A DNA stretch of 64,000 nt from Thermostichus vulcanus str. 'Rupite'. Its GTDB lineage: Bacteria; Cyanobacteriota; Cyanobacteriia; Thermostichales; Thermostichaceae. Position 1 is the stretch's first letter. Every line of letters starts with the position of its first letter. The notes beneath the pieces are model-generated. The model had not been told where the DNA came from and did no database searches. It saw only the letters and a list, made by a program, of their open reading frames with translations. The position numbers and the translations under genes are program-made. Positions 27,501 through 34,800 of the stretch are shown here, piece after piece. The stretch is taken from assembly GCF_022848905.1 (NCBI RefSeq), contig NZ_JAFIRA010000005.1, positions 6,659-70,658 on the forward strand. Reading direction: 5' to 3'.

Positions 27501-28003
27501 CAGGTCCAGTTGGAGGTTTCAAAATCTTGGAAAATGATGCGCGCTTCTTTGTATTTCTCGGGGGTATCACTCCAAACGTAAAAATCCCGTTCTGGGGTAC
27601 CCGGAGCGGAGCGTCTGGCCCGTTGAAACCAGGGGTGCTGGTCAGAAGTGTGGTTGAGGATCAGCTCGATGATGACACGGATCCCCCGTTGGTGGGCGGC
27701 GTCTAGCAGCGCTTTGAAGTCTTCGAGGGTGCCAAAGGTGGGGTTAACGCTGGTGAAATCCGCCACGTCGTAGCCATCATCCCGCAAGGGAGATGGGAAA
27801 AAAGGCAGCAACCAGATGGCGGTCACCCCCAGATCCTGCAGGTAGTCCAGCTTTTCCGTCAGCCCCTGAAAGTCTCCTACCCCATCGCCATCGCTATCGG
27901 CAAAGGCTCGCACCGGTACCTCGTAAATCACCGCGTCCTTGTACCAAAGGGGGTTCGGGGTCAGGGTGGTGGAGACGGAGCGCAGAGAGGTTCGAGTCAT
28001 CAT
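24599..28003 (-). CDS. treS: Trehalose synthase - maltokinase fusion
   Basis: This 1134-residue two-enzyme polypeptide starts with a GH13 trehalose synthase (maltose-trehalose isomerase) at about 15-560: LWYKDAVIYEVPVRAF, nucleophile in GLRLDAVPY, acid/base in LLAEANQWP, and the FLRNHDE motif. It is followed by a maltokinase (Pep2-like) at about 600-1125: VVYGNHYILKFYRK, catalytic CHGDYHLGQVL and FVIIDFEGEPA. The product maltose-1-phosphate feeds GlgE alpha-glucan synthesis; the fusion is common. I use the ATGATG at 28003; an upstream extension to 28066 has no ribosome site. The SRAP gene follows on the same strand. Confidence 0.93.
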   Translation of the reverse strand: MMTRTSLRSVSTTLTPNPLWYKDAVIYEVPVRAFADSDGDGVGDFQGLTEKLDYLQDLGVTAIWLLPFFPSPLRDDGYDVADFTSVNPTFGTLEDFKALLDAAHQRGIRVIIELILNHTSDQHPWFQRARRSAPGTPERDFYVWSDTPEKYKEARIIFQDFETSNWTWDPVAKAYYWHRFYSHQPDLNYDNPAVQKAIFEVVDFWMDMGVDGLRLDAVPYLYEREGTNCENLPETHAFLKALRKHIDHKYQDRMLLAEANQWPEDAVAYFGEGDECHMDFHFPLMPRLFMAIQMEDRFPIIDILQQTPPIPENCQWAIFLRNHDELTLEMVTDEERDYMYQVYAKDPSARVNLGIRRRLSPLLGNSRRRIELMNSLLFSLPGTPVLYYGDEIGMGDNIYLGDRNGVRTPMQWSADRNAGFSRANPQKLYLPIVIDAEYHYETVNVEAQRNNPYSLWWAMKRLIAVRKRFQAFGQGSFELLHPENRKVLCFMRVFEEERILVVANLSRYVQCVELELAEWEGFIPVEIFGRTEFPPIGQLPYFLTLGPHSFYWFSIEPQRQSERLHPSHSKPEELERIPTLKAKNGSWESLFQGETRKLVEAVLGDYLYRCRWFGSKARQIQATQIVDAIPCNREADPPFRGQILILQTEFTEGDAETYLIPVGYATQEAALQMRMEMPQAIIAPVQVQGEPPGILFDALADKTFLHIPLQIIAQQGRLRQSSGELLATTLSPFEYDPDLEPRVLKAEQSNTSVVYGNHYILKFYRKVSEGVNPELEIGRYLVQHHAQVQVPRVLGSLEYRRRKGSRSFESADKSITLAILQEYIPNEGDAWHYTLDSLSQYFETVLIHHQAVDPVPVPQGSLLQLAQLPLPELAYATIGSYLESVRILAKRTAELHIALAAETEDKDFAPEPFSSLYQRSIYQSMRNLAGQVFPLLHKQMHKLPEPEAKLARVVKDQEDEIMSRFRLVLEQKITALRTRCHGDYHLGQVLFTGKDFVIIDFEGEPARSLGERRLKRFPLRDVAGMLRSFHYAVSMALRQQLDSGLINEDNRAAMMRWAQFWHRWVCAGFLAEYLQVASQSAFLPRNLQELEVLLDAYLLEKAIYELGYELNNRPDWVEIPLRGILQLLGISTKV

Positions 28004-28189
28004 ACCGGGACAGAAATAGCAGGGGGTAACTTCGCAACCATAACCGCTGTACAGGGATCCCCTCAAGCTGGGTCAAGGTTGGAGCTGGTTTTACCAGTGT
28101 GTCTGGGTCGGTCTTGAACTGGAACCTAGATCCGCAAAACTTGGCCCAAAGCATCATTCCTTCATACTCTCTTCGCTTTCGGGTAACCT

Positions 28190-29383
28190 TCACGCAATGC
28201 CCCCCCGCTTTTGGGCTTCCTTGCGGGAGACGGCCACATTGCGTAGTCCGGTGCGGATCAACTCCTGTTCGATCAGGGCAAAGAACCGCTGCCGATCCCC
28301 ACCCCGTACCACCGCCAAATGATGGGCTTCTGCCAAGGCAACCGGGTAGCCAAAGCCCTTTTGCACCTGGCTCAAGACTCCTGCCAAGGCTCGCTGTAGC
28401 AACTGGGCATCTTGTGCAACCCAAGCCGGGAACTCCACACGGGCAATCTCTGCCTCCTCCAGGGATCCCTGACTGACATTCAGGTAACAACAGTGAATAT
28501 GGTGCTCTCCGAAGGGAGCCAATACCTTTGCCCCACTGCGCCAAATCGGGCTGCGCTCTCCCGGTTGTAGTAGGGATCCCCAGAAGATCCGATCCGGCAA
28601 CGGCGCAAACGGCTGGCAAGGCGGAGCCTGCTCTGAGCTGCAATAGCGGTGACATTCACAGCTTAAGAACGGACACAGCCCCAAGCGCAGATAGTTCACC
28701 GTCTCGCTGCTGCGGGAGGCGCTGATGTACCCCACCAACGGGATCCGGGCCGCTCGTAACCGTTCCAGAACCGCCAACAGGGGATCCAACCACAGCCGTT
28801 GCTCCTCAGCCGCCAACGACTCCAGCCCCCACGGAATCAACGATCCATCCACCAGCGCCAAGGTGGTACGGCGACGGGGGACAGCAAGAGCCAACTGGGC
28901 CAGTTCCTCCCATTCCGCCTGGGTACGCCGCAGCGCCAAAACCTCTTCTGCCCGCAAACCGGAGTTGTGTTGCAGTTCGGCCGAGCGGTACAGCAACACC
29001 GGCAGGCTATCCAACAGCGGCCATTGCTGGGTGCCGTAGTGCAACACCACCCGTCCCACATTGATCAAGGAGCAATAGGCGATCTCGTGATGGTTGGGCA
29101 CAATCTGGGATCCATCCGTGGCCACCACCGTGTGTCGTCCCTTTAGGGGCTCAATTTTGGCTTGGGATCCCCAGGTCTGCGGCGGCTCGGCTGGGCTGGC
29201 ACAGGTAAACGAAAGATGGGATCCCCAATCGGCATAGCGAGATTGCCAAACCTGCGGTTCCTGTTGCAGCTGCTCTAGGATGTGTAGAGCCTGCTGCAAA
29301 CGCTTCTGGCTGGCTTTGGCTTCCTGTTGCAGGTGTTGAGTCAGGCCGGGGATTTGGCCACTGAGCTTAACGAGATCCAACAT
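28190..29383 (-). CDS. NurA-domain nuclease
   Basis: This 397-residue protein has the NurA fold: VVATDGSQI near 86-94 (first metal Asp), TLALVDGSLI near 170-180, GYISASRSSETVNYLR, and a C-terminal HHLAVVRGGDRQRFF. NurA is a 5'-3' nuclease that in archaea works with HerA in end resection; cyanobacterial members are widespread but uncharacterised. A four-Cys cluster CPFLSCECHRYC near 240-252 may bind metal. Its start overlaps the 3' end of the queD-like gene by 17 bp, so both are in one transcript. HerA is not in the window. Confidence 0.82.
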   Translation of the reverse strand: MLDLVKLSGQIPGLTQHLQQEAKASQKRLQQALHILEQLQQEPQVWQSRYADWGSHLSFTCASPAEPPQTWGSQAKIEPLKGRHTVVATDGSQIVPNHHEIAYCSLINVGRVVLHYGTQQWPLLDSLPVLLYRSAELQHNSGLRAEEVLALRRTQAEWEELAQLALAVPRRRTTLALVDGSLIPWGLESLAAEEQRLWLDPLLAVLERLRAARIPLVGYISASRSSETVNYLRLGLCPFLSCECHRYCSSEQAPPCQPFAPLPDRIFWGSLLQPGERSPIWRSGAKVLAPFGEHHIHCCYLNVSQGSLEEAEIARVEFPAWVAQDAQLLQRALAGVLSQVQKGFGYPVALAEAHHLAVVRGGDRQRFFALIEQELIRTGLRNVAVSRKEAQKRGGIA

Positions 29384-30305
29384 AAGCGGGTGGGGCTACA
29401 GCTTCCCCAGCGGGGATCCCTAGGGGTTCCGTCCCGCTGACGGGAGCAGAGGCTGTTGCTTCCAGTTCTAATTCTTCCAGCGGAAACTCTCCGTACACCT
29501 CGCTACTGTTGTTGGGGCTTTCTTGCAAATGCACCCGATGCAACTGTACCCCCAGCTCCCGCACCGGCAAAGTGAGCAGTTGTTGAATGCGCAGGGCGAT
29601 ATTCTCGGCGGTGGGCACCACCTGGGCAAAGTATTCGATGTCTTCGTTCAAGAAGGTGTGGTCGAAGGGCTTCACCACCCAGTGGTCGATCACCTGCTGC
29701 AACGCCACCAAGTCCACGATCATGCCGGTACGAGGGTCGATGGATCCCTTGACGGTCACCTCCAGGCCGTAGTTGTGGCCATGGCCGTGGGGGCGGGCAC
29801 ACAACCCGTAAATCTGGCTATTTTCCTCAAAGCTGAGGTGATCCAACGCCAATCGATGGGCGGCGCTGAAATGGGTGGCTACGGTTAAATAGGCTTGCAT
29901 GGCTTCTCCTCGATAGTCGGCCCAAAGCTCAGGACTTTCATACAGACGAATGCTCGTCAAGGGCAAAGCATCCCCCAGACGCTGCCAAATCGCATAGGCG
30001 ATAAACTCAGTGGTCGGCAGGGTTTGAGCAAACTCCGGCCAAGCCTGATTCAGATAGGCAAAGTTGAGATCTTGAATCACCCGTTGTTGCAAAACCTGCT
30101 TCACATCCGACAGGTTCAAAACCATGCCATAGGCATCCACCTCCCCCTGCATACCAACCTGCAACACATAATTGTGCCCATGCCCAGGGAAACAGGCATT
30201 TGGGCCAAATCGGGCGAGATTTTCAGCTTCCGAGAGCTCAGGTAGCCAATAACGATGGCTGGCGGCAAATTGCGCACGGCGATAGATTGTACAGGTTCTG
30301 GACAT
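29367..30305 (-). CDS. Double-domain 6-carboxytetrahydropterin synthase-like protein
   Basis: This 312-residue protein has two PTPS/QueD domains in tandem. Domain 1 (about 1-135) has FAASHRY, CFPGHGHNY and PTTEFIAYAI; domain 2 (about 136-270) has FSAAHRL, CARPHGHGHNY, FDHTFLNED and PTAENIALRI. Both keep the zinc histidines and the catalytic Cys, but domain 1 reads QDLNFAYLN where the family has a DHxxLN, so its catalytic His is missing. QueD makes the precursor of queuosine and related deazapurines from dihydroneopterin triphosphate. The residues after 270 are low-complexity. It is translationally overlapped with the NurA gene. Confidence 0.85.
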   Translation of the reverse strand: MSRTCTIYRRAQFAASHRYWLPELSEAENLARFGPNACFPGHGHNYVLQVGMQGEVDAYGMVLNLSDVKQVLQQRVIQDLNFAYLNQAWPEFAQTLPTTEFIAYAIWQRLGDALPLTSIRLYESPELWADYRGEAMQAYLTVATHFSAAHRLALDHLSFEENSQIYGLCARPHGHGHNYGLEVTVKGSIDPRTGMIVDLVALQQVIDHWVVKPFDHTFLNEDIEYFAQVVPTAENIALRIQQLLTLPVRELGVQLHRVHLQESPNNSSEVYGEFPLEELELEATASAPVSGTEPLGIPAGEAVAPPAYVGSR

Positions 30306-30522
30306 GAGTTGAAAACATCCGCAAAGGGATCCACTCTCTCAGCATAAACCCCAGACTAAAAACTTTGTTAAATCCGGTCGCGGGAGGAAAAATCGGGTTG
30401 GATGGAACTTATGATCTGATCCCCTAGTCTGAAGAACAACAGTAATGCCATTCCAGAGACTCCGCCCCTCTGATGCCAGGGGAAAGCCTCCCCTCTCCCC
30501 CAAGGGTGATACGCTATTGAGC

Positions 30523-30825
30523 ATGAGTGAGTCTTACCTGAATCACCCCACCTTTGGTCTGCTCTACAGCCTGTGTCAGGTTAATGAAAACCAGGCTCTT
30601 TTCACGACCCTTTACGCCCAAAGGCTGTTTTTTCGGGTTTATTTTGGATCCCTTGAGAACACCCCAGACGGCCAGAACGTGGGTGCTGAAGAGCTGATCT
30701 TTGATCCGATTAGCCGCAACGAGGCCCGCCAGTTAATCGAAGAACAGATGCGCTTGATGCGCCGGGCCGCCCGCAAAGATGAGCTGGAGCAGTTACAGCT
30801 GATCTATAAGCAAACCTTTGCCTAA
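30523..30825 (+). CDS. pipX: PII-interacting protein X
   Basis: This 100-residue small protein of the Tudor-like PipX type (SESYLNHPTFGLLY, TLYAQRLFF, ISRNEARQLIEEQ, LQLIYKQTFA) binds NtcA as co-activator when 2-oxoglutarate is high and PII when nitrogen is plentiful. The ATG at 30523 matches the family N-terminus; an upstream extension to 30445 is not family-like. PipX of Synechococcus elongatus has 89 residues; an extra acidic insertion (ENTPDGQNVGAEE) lies near 45-57. PII and NtcA-type sites lie 6 kb away in the same window. Confidence 0.93.
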   Translation: MSESYLNHPTFGLLYSLCQVNENQALFTTLYAQRLFFRVYFGSLENTPDGQNVGAEELIFDPISRNEARQLIEEQMRLMRRAARKDELEQLQLIYKQTFA

Positions 30826-30891
30826 AGATAAGACTTTCCTGAGACTCTCTTGTGTTCCGACTCAAGACGTTTTTCCCACAGACAACCGAGT

Positions 30892-31173
30892 GACATGCTC
30901 CCGACCCTCATGCTGTGCCTACCAGATGGTGTCTAAGTTCATCAACAACTTGAAGTCTGTATCTGGTCGCAGGCTGCGGTCTGAGTTTGCAGAGCGCATG
31001 AACAAGTTCTGTCGCGTAGCGGTGCAGAGCACTGTTGGAAGTCCGTGCTTGGGAATGAGTCGTACTTCATTGCCAGTTGTGGCGGGGTCACAGTGTCCGT
31101 CTTGAAACGGTACACTGAACAGCAGGATTCCCCTGATTCGGGCAGCGCGCGCGACTTCCTGCCGACTGGCTAA
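30892..31173 (+). pseudogene. Decayed IS200/IS605-type TnpA (Y1 transposase), C-terminal part
   Basis: Pieced across frames, the plus strand reads MLCLPDG, then SKFINNLKSVSGRRLRSEF and AERMNKF, then WKSVLGNESYFIASCGG and VSVLKRYTEQQ, with a stop at 31171. This is the C-terminal half of a Y1 HUH transposase, including the helix with the catalytic Tyr (KRYTEQQ). Two lesions are visible: a 1-bp shift near 30930, and a 26-bp GC-rich segment (31010-31035) replacing the expected Tyr codon between NKF and WKS. The N-terminal HUH part and the element ends are absent. Confidence 0.8.
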
Positions 31174-31201
31174 AAAACCCTGGTAGGATGGAGGATAAGA
31201 T

Positions 31202-31573
31202 GTGAGCGTTCCCGCCATGATCACCGTTACCAACAGTGCAGTCCAAGAATTAAAGCGCCTGCGCAGCAAGTACGAAAAAGAGGGATCCGAGCCGATTCTG
31301 CGTTTGGGGGTGAAGCCCAGCGGTTGTTCCGGCCTGTCTTACGTGATGAATTTTGAGCCGCAGTTCAATCCCGACGACCAGGTTTTTGATTTTGATGGCA
31401 TCCGGGTAGCTGTGGATCCCTTGAGCATGACCTTGATCAGCGGCATCACCGTTGATTTTTCGGAAGATTTGCTGGGGGGGGGCTTTCGCTTCAAGAATCC
31501 CAATGCTGTCGCCAGTTGTGGCTGTGGTACCTCTTTTGCCACTTCCGAGACTGCTGCCATGGCCAGCCATTAA
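31202..31573 (+). CDS. A-type iron-sulfur carrier (IscA/SufA)
   Basis: This 123-residue HesB/IscA family protein carries Fe-S clusters or iron to apoproteins. Conserved Cys lie in PSGCSGLSY and the C-terminal CGCG. GTG 31202 is chosen because GGAGG (31190-31194) sits seven bases upstream; ATG 31217 is five codons in. A run of nine G (31474-31482) encodes the glycines of LLGGGF. The remnant transposase ends just upstream. Cyanobacteria have two or more A-type proteins, so I give no specific symbol. Confidence 0.9.
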   Translation: MSVPAMITVTNSAVQELKRLRSKYEKEGSEPILRLGVKPSGCSGLSYVMNFEPQFNPDDQVFDFDGIRVAVDPLSMTLISGITVDFSEDLLGGGFRFKNPNAVASCGCGTSFATSETAAMASH

Positions 31574-31636
31574 CTCCAATCTCAATCACTTTCCATCCCA
31601 ATGATCTGGGTGCAAGGATCCAGGGAAGGAATTGAA

Positions 31637-31674
31637 CCAAAAAACGACCCCAATGGGGGGCCGCTTGGTCTTTG
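31637..31674. terminator. Bidirectional terminator between iscA-like and DUF4278 genes
   Basis: Inner stem CCCC-AAT-GGGG (31648-31658) lies inside ACCAA...TTGGT. On the minus strand the hairpin is followed by GTTTTTTGG; on the plus strand CTTT follows. It lies between two convergent genes. Confidence 0.65.
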
Positions 31675-31745
31675 AGGATCTCTGGCTCAGAACGCACACA
31701 GAATCCTCAGAAGTTGAAGAATCGCCTACTTGAGCCAGCAGTTAG

Positions 31746-31919
31746 TTAGTAGGTCACACCCCGGTAGATCAAAGGTTGATTAGGGTGAGGCATCGCGTTT
31801 TTGCTGGTGTGGTGTACCAGCAGGGTTTGGCCGCGATATTGAGCCTGCAATTCTTCATCGCTGAGCTGAGCATGCGCGGGGACGTAGTCAAAGTTGTTGC
31901 CACGAAAAGAGAGTTTCAT
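31746..31919 (-). CDS. DUF4278 small protein, 57 aa
   Basis: This short gene starts MKLSFRGNNFDYVP and ends PLIYRGVTY, with a central YRGQTLLVHH. The repeated (Y/F)RG(x)Y-like motifs at both ends are the DUF4278 signature, a family of very small, mainly cyanobacterial proteins of unknown function. GGAGG lies six bases before the ATG, a strong translation signal. It has a terminator downstream and is probably monocistronic. No membrane or metal-binding motif is visible. Confidence 0.85.
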   Translation of the reverse strand: MKLSFRGNNFDYVPAHAQLSDEELQAQYRGQTLLVHHTSKNAMPHPNQPLIYRGVTY

Positions 31920-32239
31920 GAGTCGCCTCCATCAACGAATGGTTGAATCTGATGTCGTTGAAACACTACGCCAAATAAGCATGGCGGAACTAGGTTGAGG
32001 CGCGTTCCTTCGGGGGGATCCCTACTTCCGTCTCTGTGCAGTTCCAGATAAATGACCAACCACAGAGATGAACGATTTATCCTATGTCTGTATCGTATCT
32101 TACGGTTTTGGAGATTTTTCTGCGGTTTAGAGAAATTTAATGTTTTAGTGTTGGCAACTGGGAACGCCAAGTCCTGGGAGTCAGGAATGGCTCCGTGTCA
32201 CCCAGAATGAAATGGTTCAGTGCCCAAACCCTCTATCTG
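31920..32239. other. Intergenic, 320 bp
   Basis: The region is upstream of the DUF4278 gene and downstream of the TerB-like gene on the same strand. An AT-rich stretch at 32085-32155 could hold the DUF4278 promoter. I see no gene or repeat. Confidence 0.3.
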
Positions 32240-32656
32240 TCAGCTGGAGACTGCTTTCGCCATCCGGCGGAAAAATTGCCTGACACTCCTCACCAAGCTG
32301 GGGGCTGATTCTGGCCGTGCCGGGATCCCAGCCATCAGGGTGTGATAGTCGTCCAAAAGGCTGTGCTCTTCTGGTGAGACATTGTCGTCCGCGATCAAGA
32401 GGTTGCCGATCGCCCCCAACAACTGCATCCGTTCGGTTTCAGTCGCCTGCGTCAAATAATCTGCCATCCACCGTTCCGTTTGTTCAGTGGGGATTGGCTT
32501 TTGAAAGAGCTCCCGCAGTTCGGTATCGTGCTCCAGGTTATATCGCCGCAGCAGGGATCCAAGATAGGCCGATTCCTGAGGTTCCAAGTGCCCATCGGCC
32601 CAGGCCGAGCCGGCCACAATTTTGAGCAGCAACTGATGTTGGGTCGTGGGGTTCAT
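32240..32656 (-). CDS. TerB-like (tellurite-resistance domain) protein
   Basis: This 138-residue all-helical protein has TerB features: LLKIVAGSAWADGHLEPQE and IADDNVSPEEHSLLDDY, two acidic D-G-x-(x)-E loops that in TerB bind metal. Such stand-alone TerB domains are common in cyanobacteria, with membrane-stress or phage-related roles proposed, none proven here. I start at the Met before NPTTQHQ, which has AAGGG upstream; 18 further codons are open. It is flanked by a MITE upstream. Confidence 0.75.
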   Translation of the reverse strand: MNPTTQHQLLLKIVAGSAWADGHLEPQESAYLGSLLRRYNLEHDTELRELFQKPIPTEQTERWMADYLTQATETERMQLLGAIGNLLIADDNVSPEEHSLLDDYHTLMAGIPARPESAPSLVRSVRQFFRRMAKAVSS

Positions 32657-32817
32657 GGTGGGATCCCTTTCAGAGAAACAAGAGGTGATACAAGGTAGCA
32701 GTTCGTTCACCTTAACTATGCCTTAGCAGGGCCCACCTCAAACAGGAGGATACCGTCATGTCCAAACCCCAACCATCAAGCGGAACAAGCTTTGAAAAAT
32801 CTGGAGAGGGCTGAGTA

Positions 32818-33061
32818 CAGCCCTTTACGCCAAGGGCACGCTAGCGTGACCGCTAGTCACCTAGCACGGGGGAATCCCCTTCGCGACAGCGGTGCGGAGC
32901 ACTCTAGCGCTTTCAAAATAGGGTAAGGACACAACTGTTGTTGTCGCAAACCCACGTTCACTTTACACGTTCACTTTAGGGGTAGCGCAGCCTGCCATAG
33001 GCATTGTTGCTACGCAACGCTAATGCTACGCGACACGCGACTGCGGAGCATTAAAGGGCTG
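32818..33061. mobile_element. MITE, copy 2 (244 bp, TA target)
   Basis: This copy has perfect inverted ends (CAGCCCTTTA) flanked by TA at 32816-32817 and 33062-33063. It is highly similar to 15899-16132 and about 10 bp longer because of a short duplication around CACGTTCACTTTA. It sits between the TerB-like gene and the stop of an amt gene and interrupts nothing obvious. No coding capacity. Confidence 0.88.
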
Positions 33062-33134
33062 TATCTTTGACCTGGTCGAGAACAACTTTATCATTCTCGG
33101 TAATGGGGACAGGCTTATACAGTTGGGGTAGGAA

Positions 33135-34610
33135 TCATCGTTCCAATTCACTTGAGGCACTGACAAAGTCAGGGTAAGCGATATTGCCGTGCTCACCGAT
33201 ATCCAAGCCGGCCAACTCTTCTTCTGCTGAGACCCGCAGGCCAATGGTACCCCTCAAAATCAAAAACAACACCAAACAACTCACAAACGACCATCCCCCC
33301 AGGGCGATCACCCCCAGCACCTGCACTGGCAAAATCTGCCAGCTCACCCCCGCCTCCGCATGGGCAAACCAGGGGATCCCGGCGGCAATCACCCCCCACG
33401 CCCCGCACACTCCATGCACCGATACCGCCCCCACCGGGTCATCCACCTTCAAGGTGCCTTCGATAAACAGCACCGAGATCACCACCAAAACCCCAGCAAT
33501 GGAGCCAATTAAGATTGCTCCTACAGGATGAACCGTTGCGCAGGGAGCGGTGATGCCCACCAAGCCCGCCAGCACTCCGTTGGCCGCAAAGGTCATATCT
33601 GGCTTGGTAAAAATGGCCCAGGAGGTACAGAGGGCACCAATGGCTCCGGCTGACCCCGCCAAGTAGGTATTGAAGGCAATCCAGCCCATGTCAGGAATCG
33701 CTGCTGTGGTGGATCCGGCATTGAAACCAATCCAGCCCACCCACAAGATGAACACCCCCAACATAGATAGAGGTAAGCTGTGCCCAGGGATGGCACGCGG
33801 CTCCCCGGTAGCACTGTACTTGCCCAGGCGCGGCCCCAAGACCAAGGTTCCGGCAAAAGCTGCCGCTCCCCCCACCAGGTGGACCACCCCCGACCCGGCA
33901 AAGTCGATGTAGCCCAAGTTCTCTAGCCAACCTGCGCTGCCACCGTTGTAGTCGGCAAACAAGCCATTCCAAGCCCAACCTCCAGAAATCGGGTAGATAA
34001 CTGCAGAAATCACAATGGAGTAGATCAAATAGGCCACAAAGCGAGTGCGCTCGGCCATCGCTCCAGAGACAATCGTGGCGGCTGTGGCAGCAAACACCAA
34101 CTGAAAGCAAAAGAAGGTGAAAGGCCAAGCATCGTTTTGGCTACCCGCCTCAGCCGCCTGCTGCCAGGTGAAGAAAAACCAGTCTGTACCCAAGAAACCG
34201 GCTACGTGGGAACCAAACATCAACCCAAAGCCCAAAGCCCAAAAGGCACAGGCCCCACAGCAAAAATCCATCAGGTTTTTCAAGACGATGTTGGCGGCAT
34301 TTTTGGCCCGCGTGAAGCCCGCCTCCACCATGGCAAAACCCGCCTGCATGAAAAACACCAGTGCCCCAGCCACAATAGTCCAGACAAGATCAGCATGATA
34401 CTGCTGGGTTTGTAACAGGGCTTGCAGCTCAGCCCAGGCCTCGGGAGGCAAGGCTTGCTCCAATGCTGTCAGATCCGTTTGGGCCAGGGCGGGCGGGGCC
34501 ATTACACTCCCCAACCCCAGCAGCCCCCCGATCCACAGCAGGATCCTCCCTCCTTTGCTCAAACCCAATGCACTCCCCTGCCGCAGACGCGGGAAAACCA
34601 TCCTTCTCAT
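33135..34610 (-). CDS. amt: Ammonium transporter (Amt family)
   Basis: This 491-residue Amt/MEP/Rh channel has a signal-like N-terminus (cleavage near PALAQ), 11 membrane helices, and family motifs FMQAGFAMVEAGFTRAKNAANI, FAFAGTGVVHLVGG-type segment (here FAGSGVVHLVGGAAA) and a C-terminal tail ending in EEELAGLDIGEHGNIAYPDF. It moves ammonium into the cell. A perfect NtcA box lies 78 bp upstream (34688-34701), so induction on nitrogen limitation is expected. It is paralogous to the next gene on the same strand but separated from it by a terminator. Confidence 0.93.
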   Translation of the reverse strand: MRRMVFPRLRQGSALGLSKGGRILLWIGGLLGLGSVMAPPALAQTDLTALEQALPPEAWAELQALLQTQQYHADLVWTIVAGALVFFMQAGFAMVEAGFTRAKNAANIVLKNLMDFCCGACAFWALGFGLMFGSHVAGFLGTDWFFFTWQQAAEAGSQNDAWPFTFFCFQLVFAATAATIVSGAMAERTRFVAYLIYSIVISAVIYPISGGWAWNGLFADYNGGSAGWLENLGYIDFAGSGVVHLVGGAAAFAGTLVLGPRLGKYSATGEPRAIPGHSLPLSMLGVFILWVGWIGFNAGSTTAAIPDMGWIAFNTYLAGSAGAIGALCTSWAIFTKPDMTFAANGVLAGLVGITAPCATVHPVGAILIGSIAGVLVVISVLFIEGTLKVDDPVGAVSVHGVCGAWGVIAAGIPWFAHAEAGVSWQILPVQVLGVIALGGWSFVSCLVLFLILRGTIGLRVSAEEELAGLDIGEHGNIAYPDFVSASSELER

Positions 34611-34687
34611 AATTCTTAACGTTTAACGAACGAAATTTGTCCAAGTCCCTTGCCTTTGATCTTGAGGTGTCTTTTTCTGCTGAGCAA

Positions 34688-34701
34688 GTATCCCTTTATA
34701 C
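34688..34701 (-). promoter_or_regulatory. NtcA box upstream of amt (33135-34610)
   Basis: GTA-TCCCTTTA-TAC fits the NtcA consensus GTA-N8-TAC exactly. It lies in the gap before the amt start. A -10 at the expected spacing is weak. Confidence 0.7.
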
Positions 34702-34702
34702 C

Positions 34703-34730
34703 AAAAGAAAAGAGGGTCAATTCTGACCCC
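34703..34730 (-). terminator. Terminator of the upstream amt gene (34801-36213)
   Basis: GGGTCA (34714-34719) pairs with TGACCC (34724-34729); on the minus strand it is followed by TCTTTTCTTTT. It separates the two amt transcription units. Confidence 0.75.
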
Positions 34731-34800
34731 CTTTGATGCTATTCAGTGCTATCCAGGTTTTCTGTTAGCTCAAGTAGCTCAAGTAACTCTACTTAAGAGT

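Noticed and set aside
27985-28010. A GGTTCGAGTC sequence resembling a tRNA T loop
   Set aside because: There is no cloverleaf around it; it is the start of the treS coding region.
30919-31269. A 116-codon minus-strand reading frame
   Set aside because: It overlaps the tnpA remnant and the start of the iscA-like gene, has no ribosome site, and the plus strand explains the sequence.
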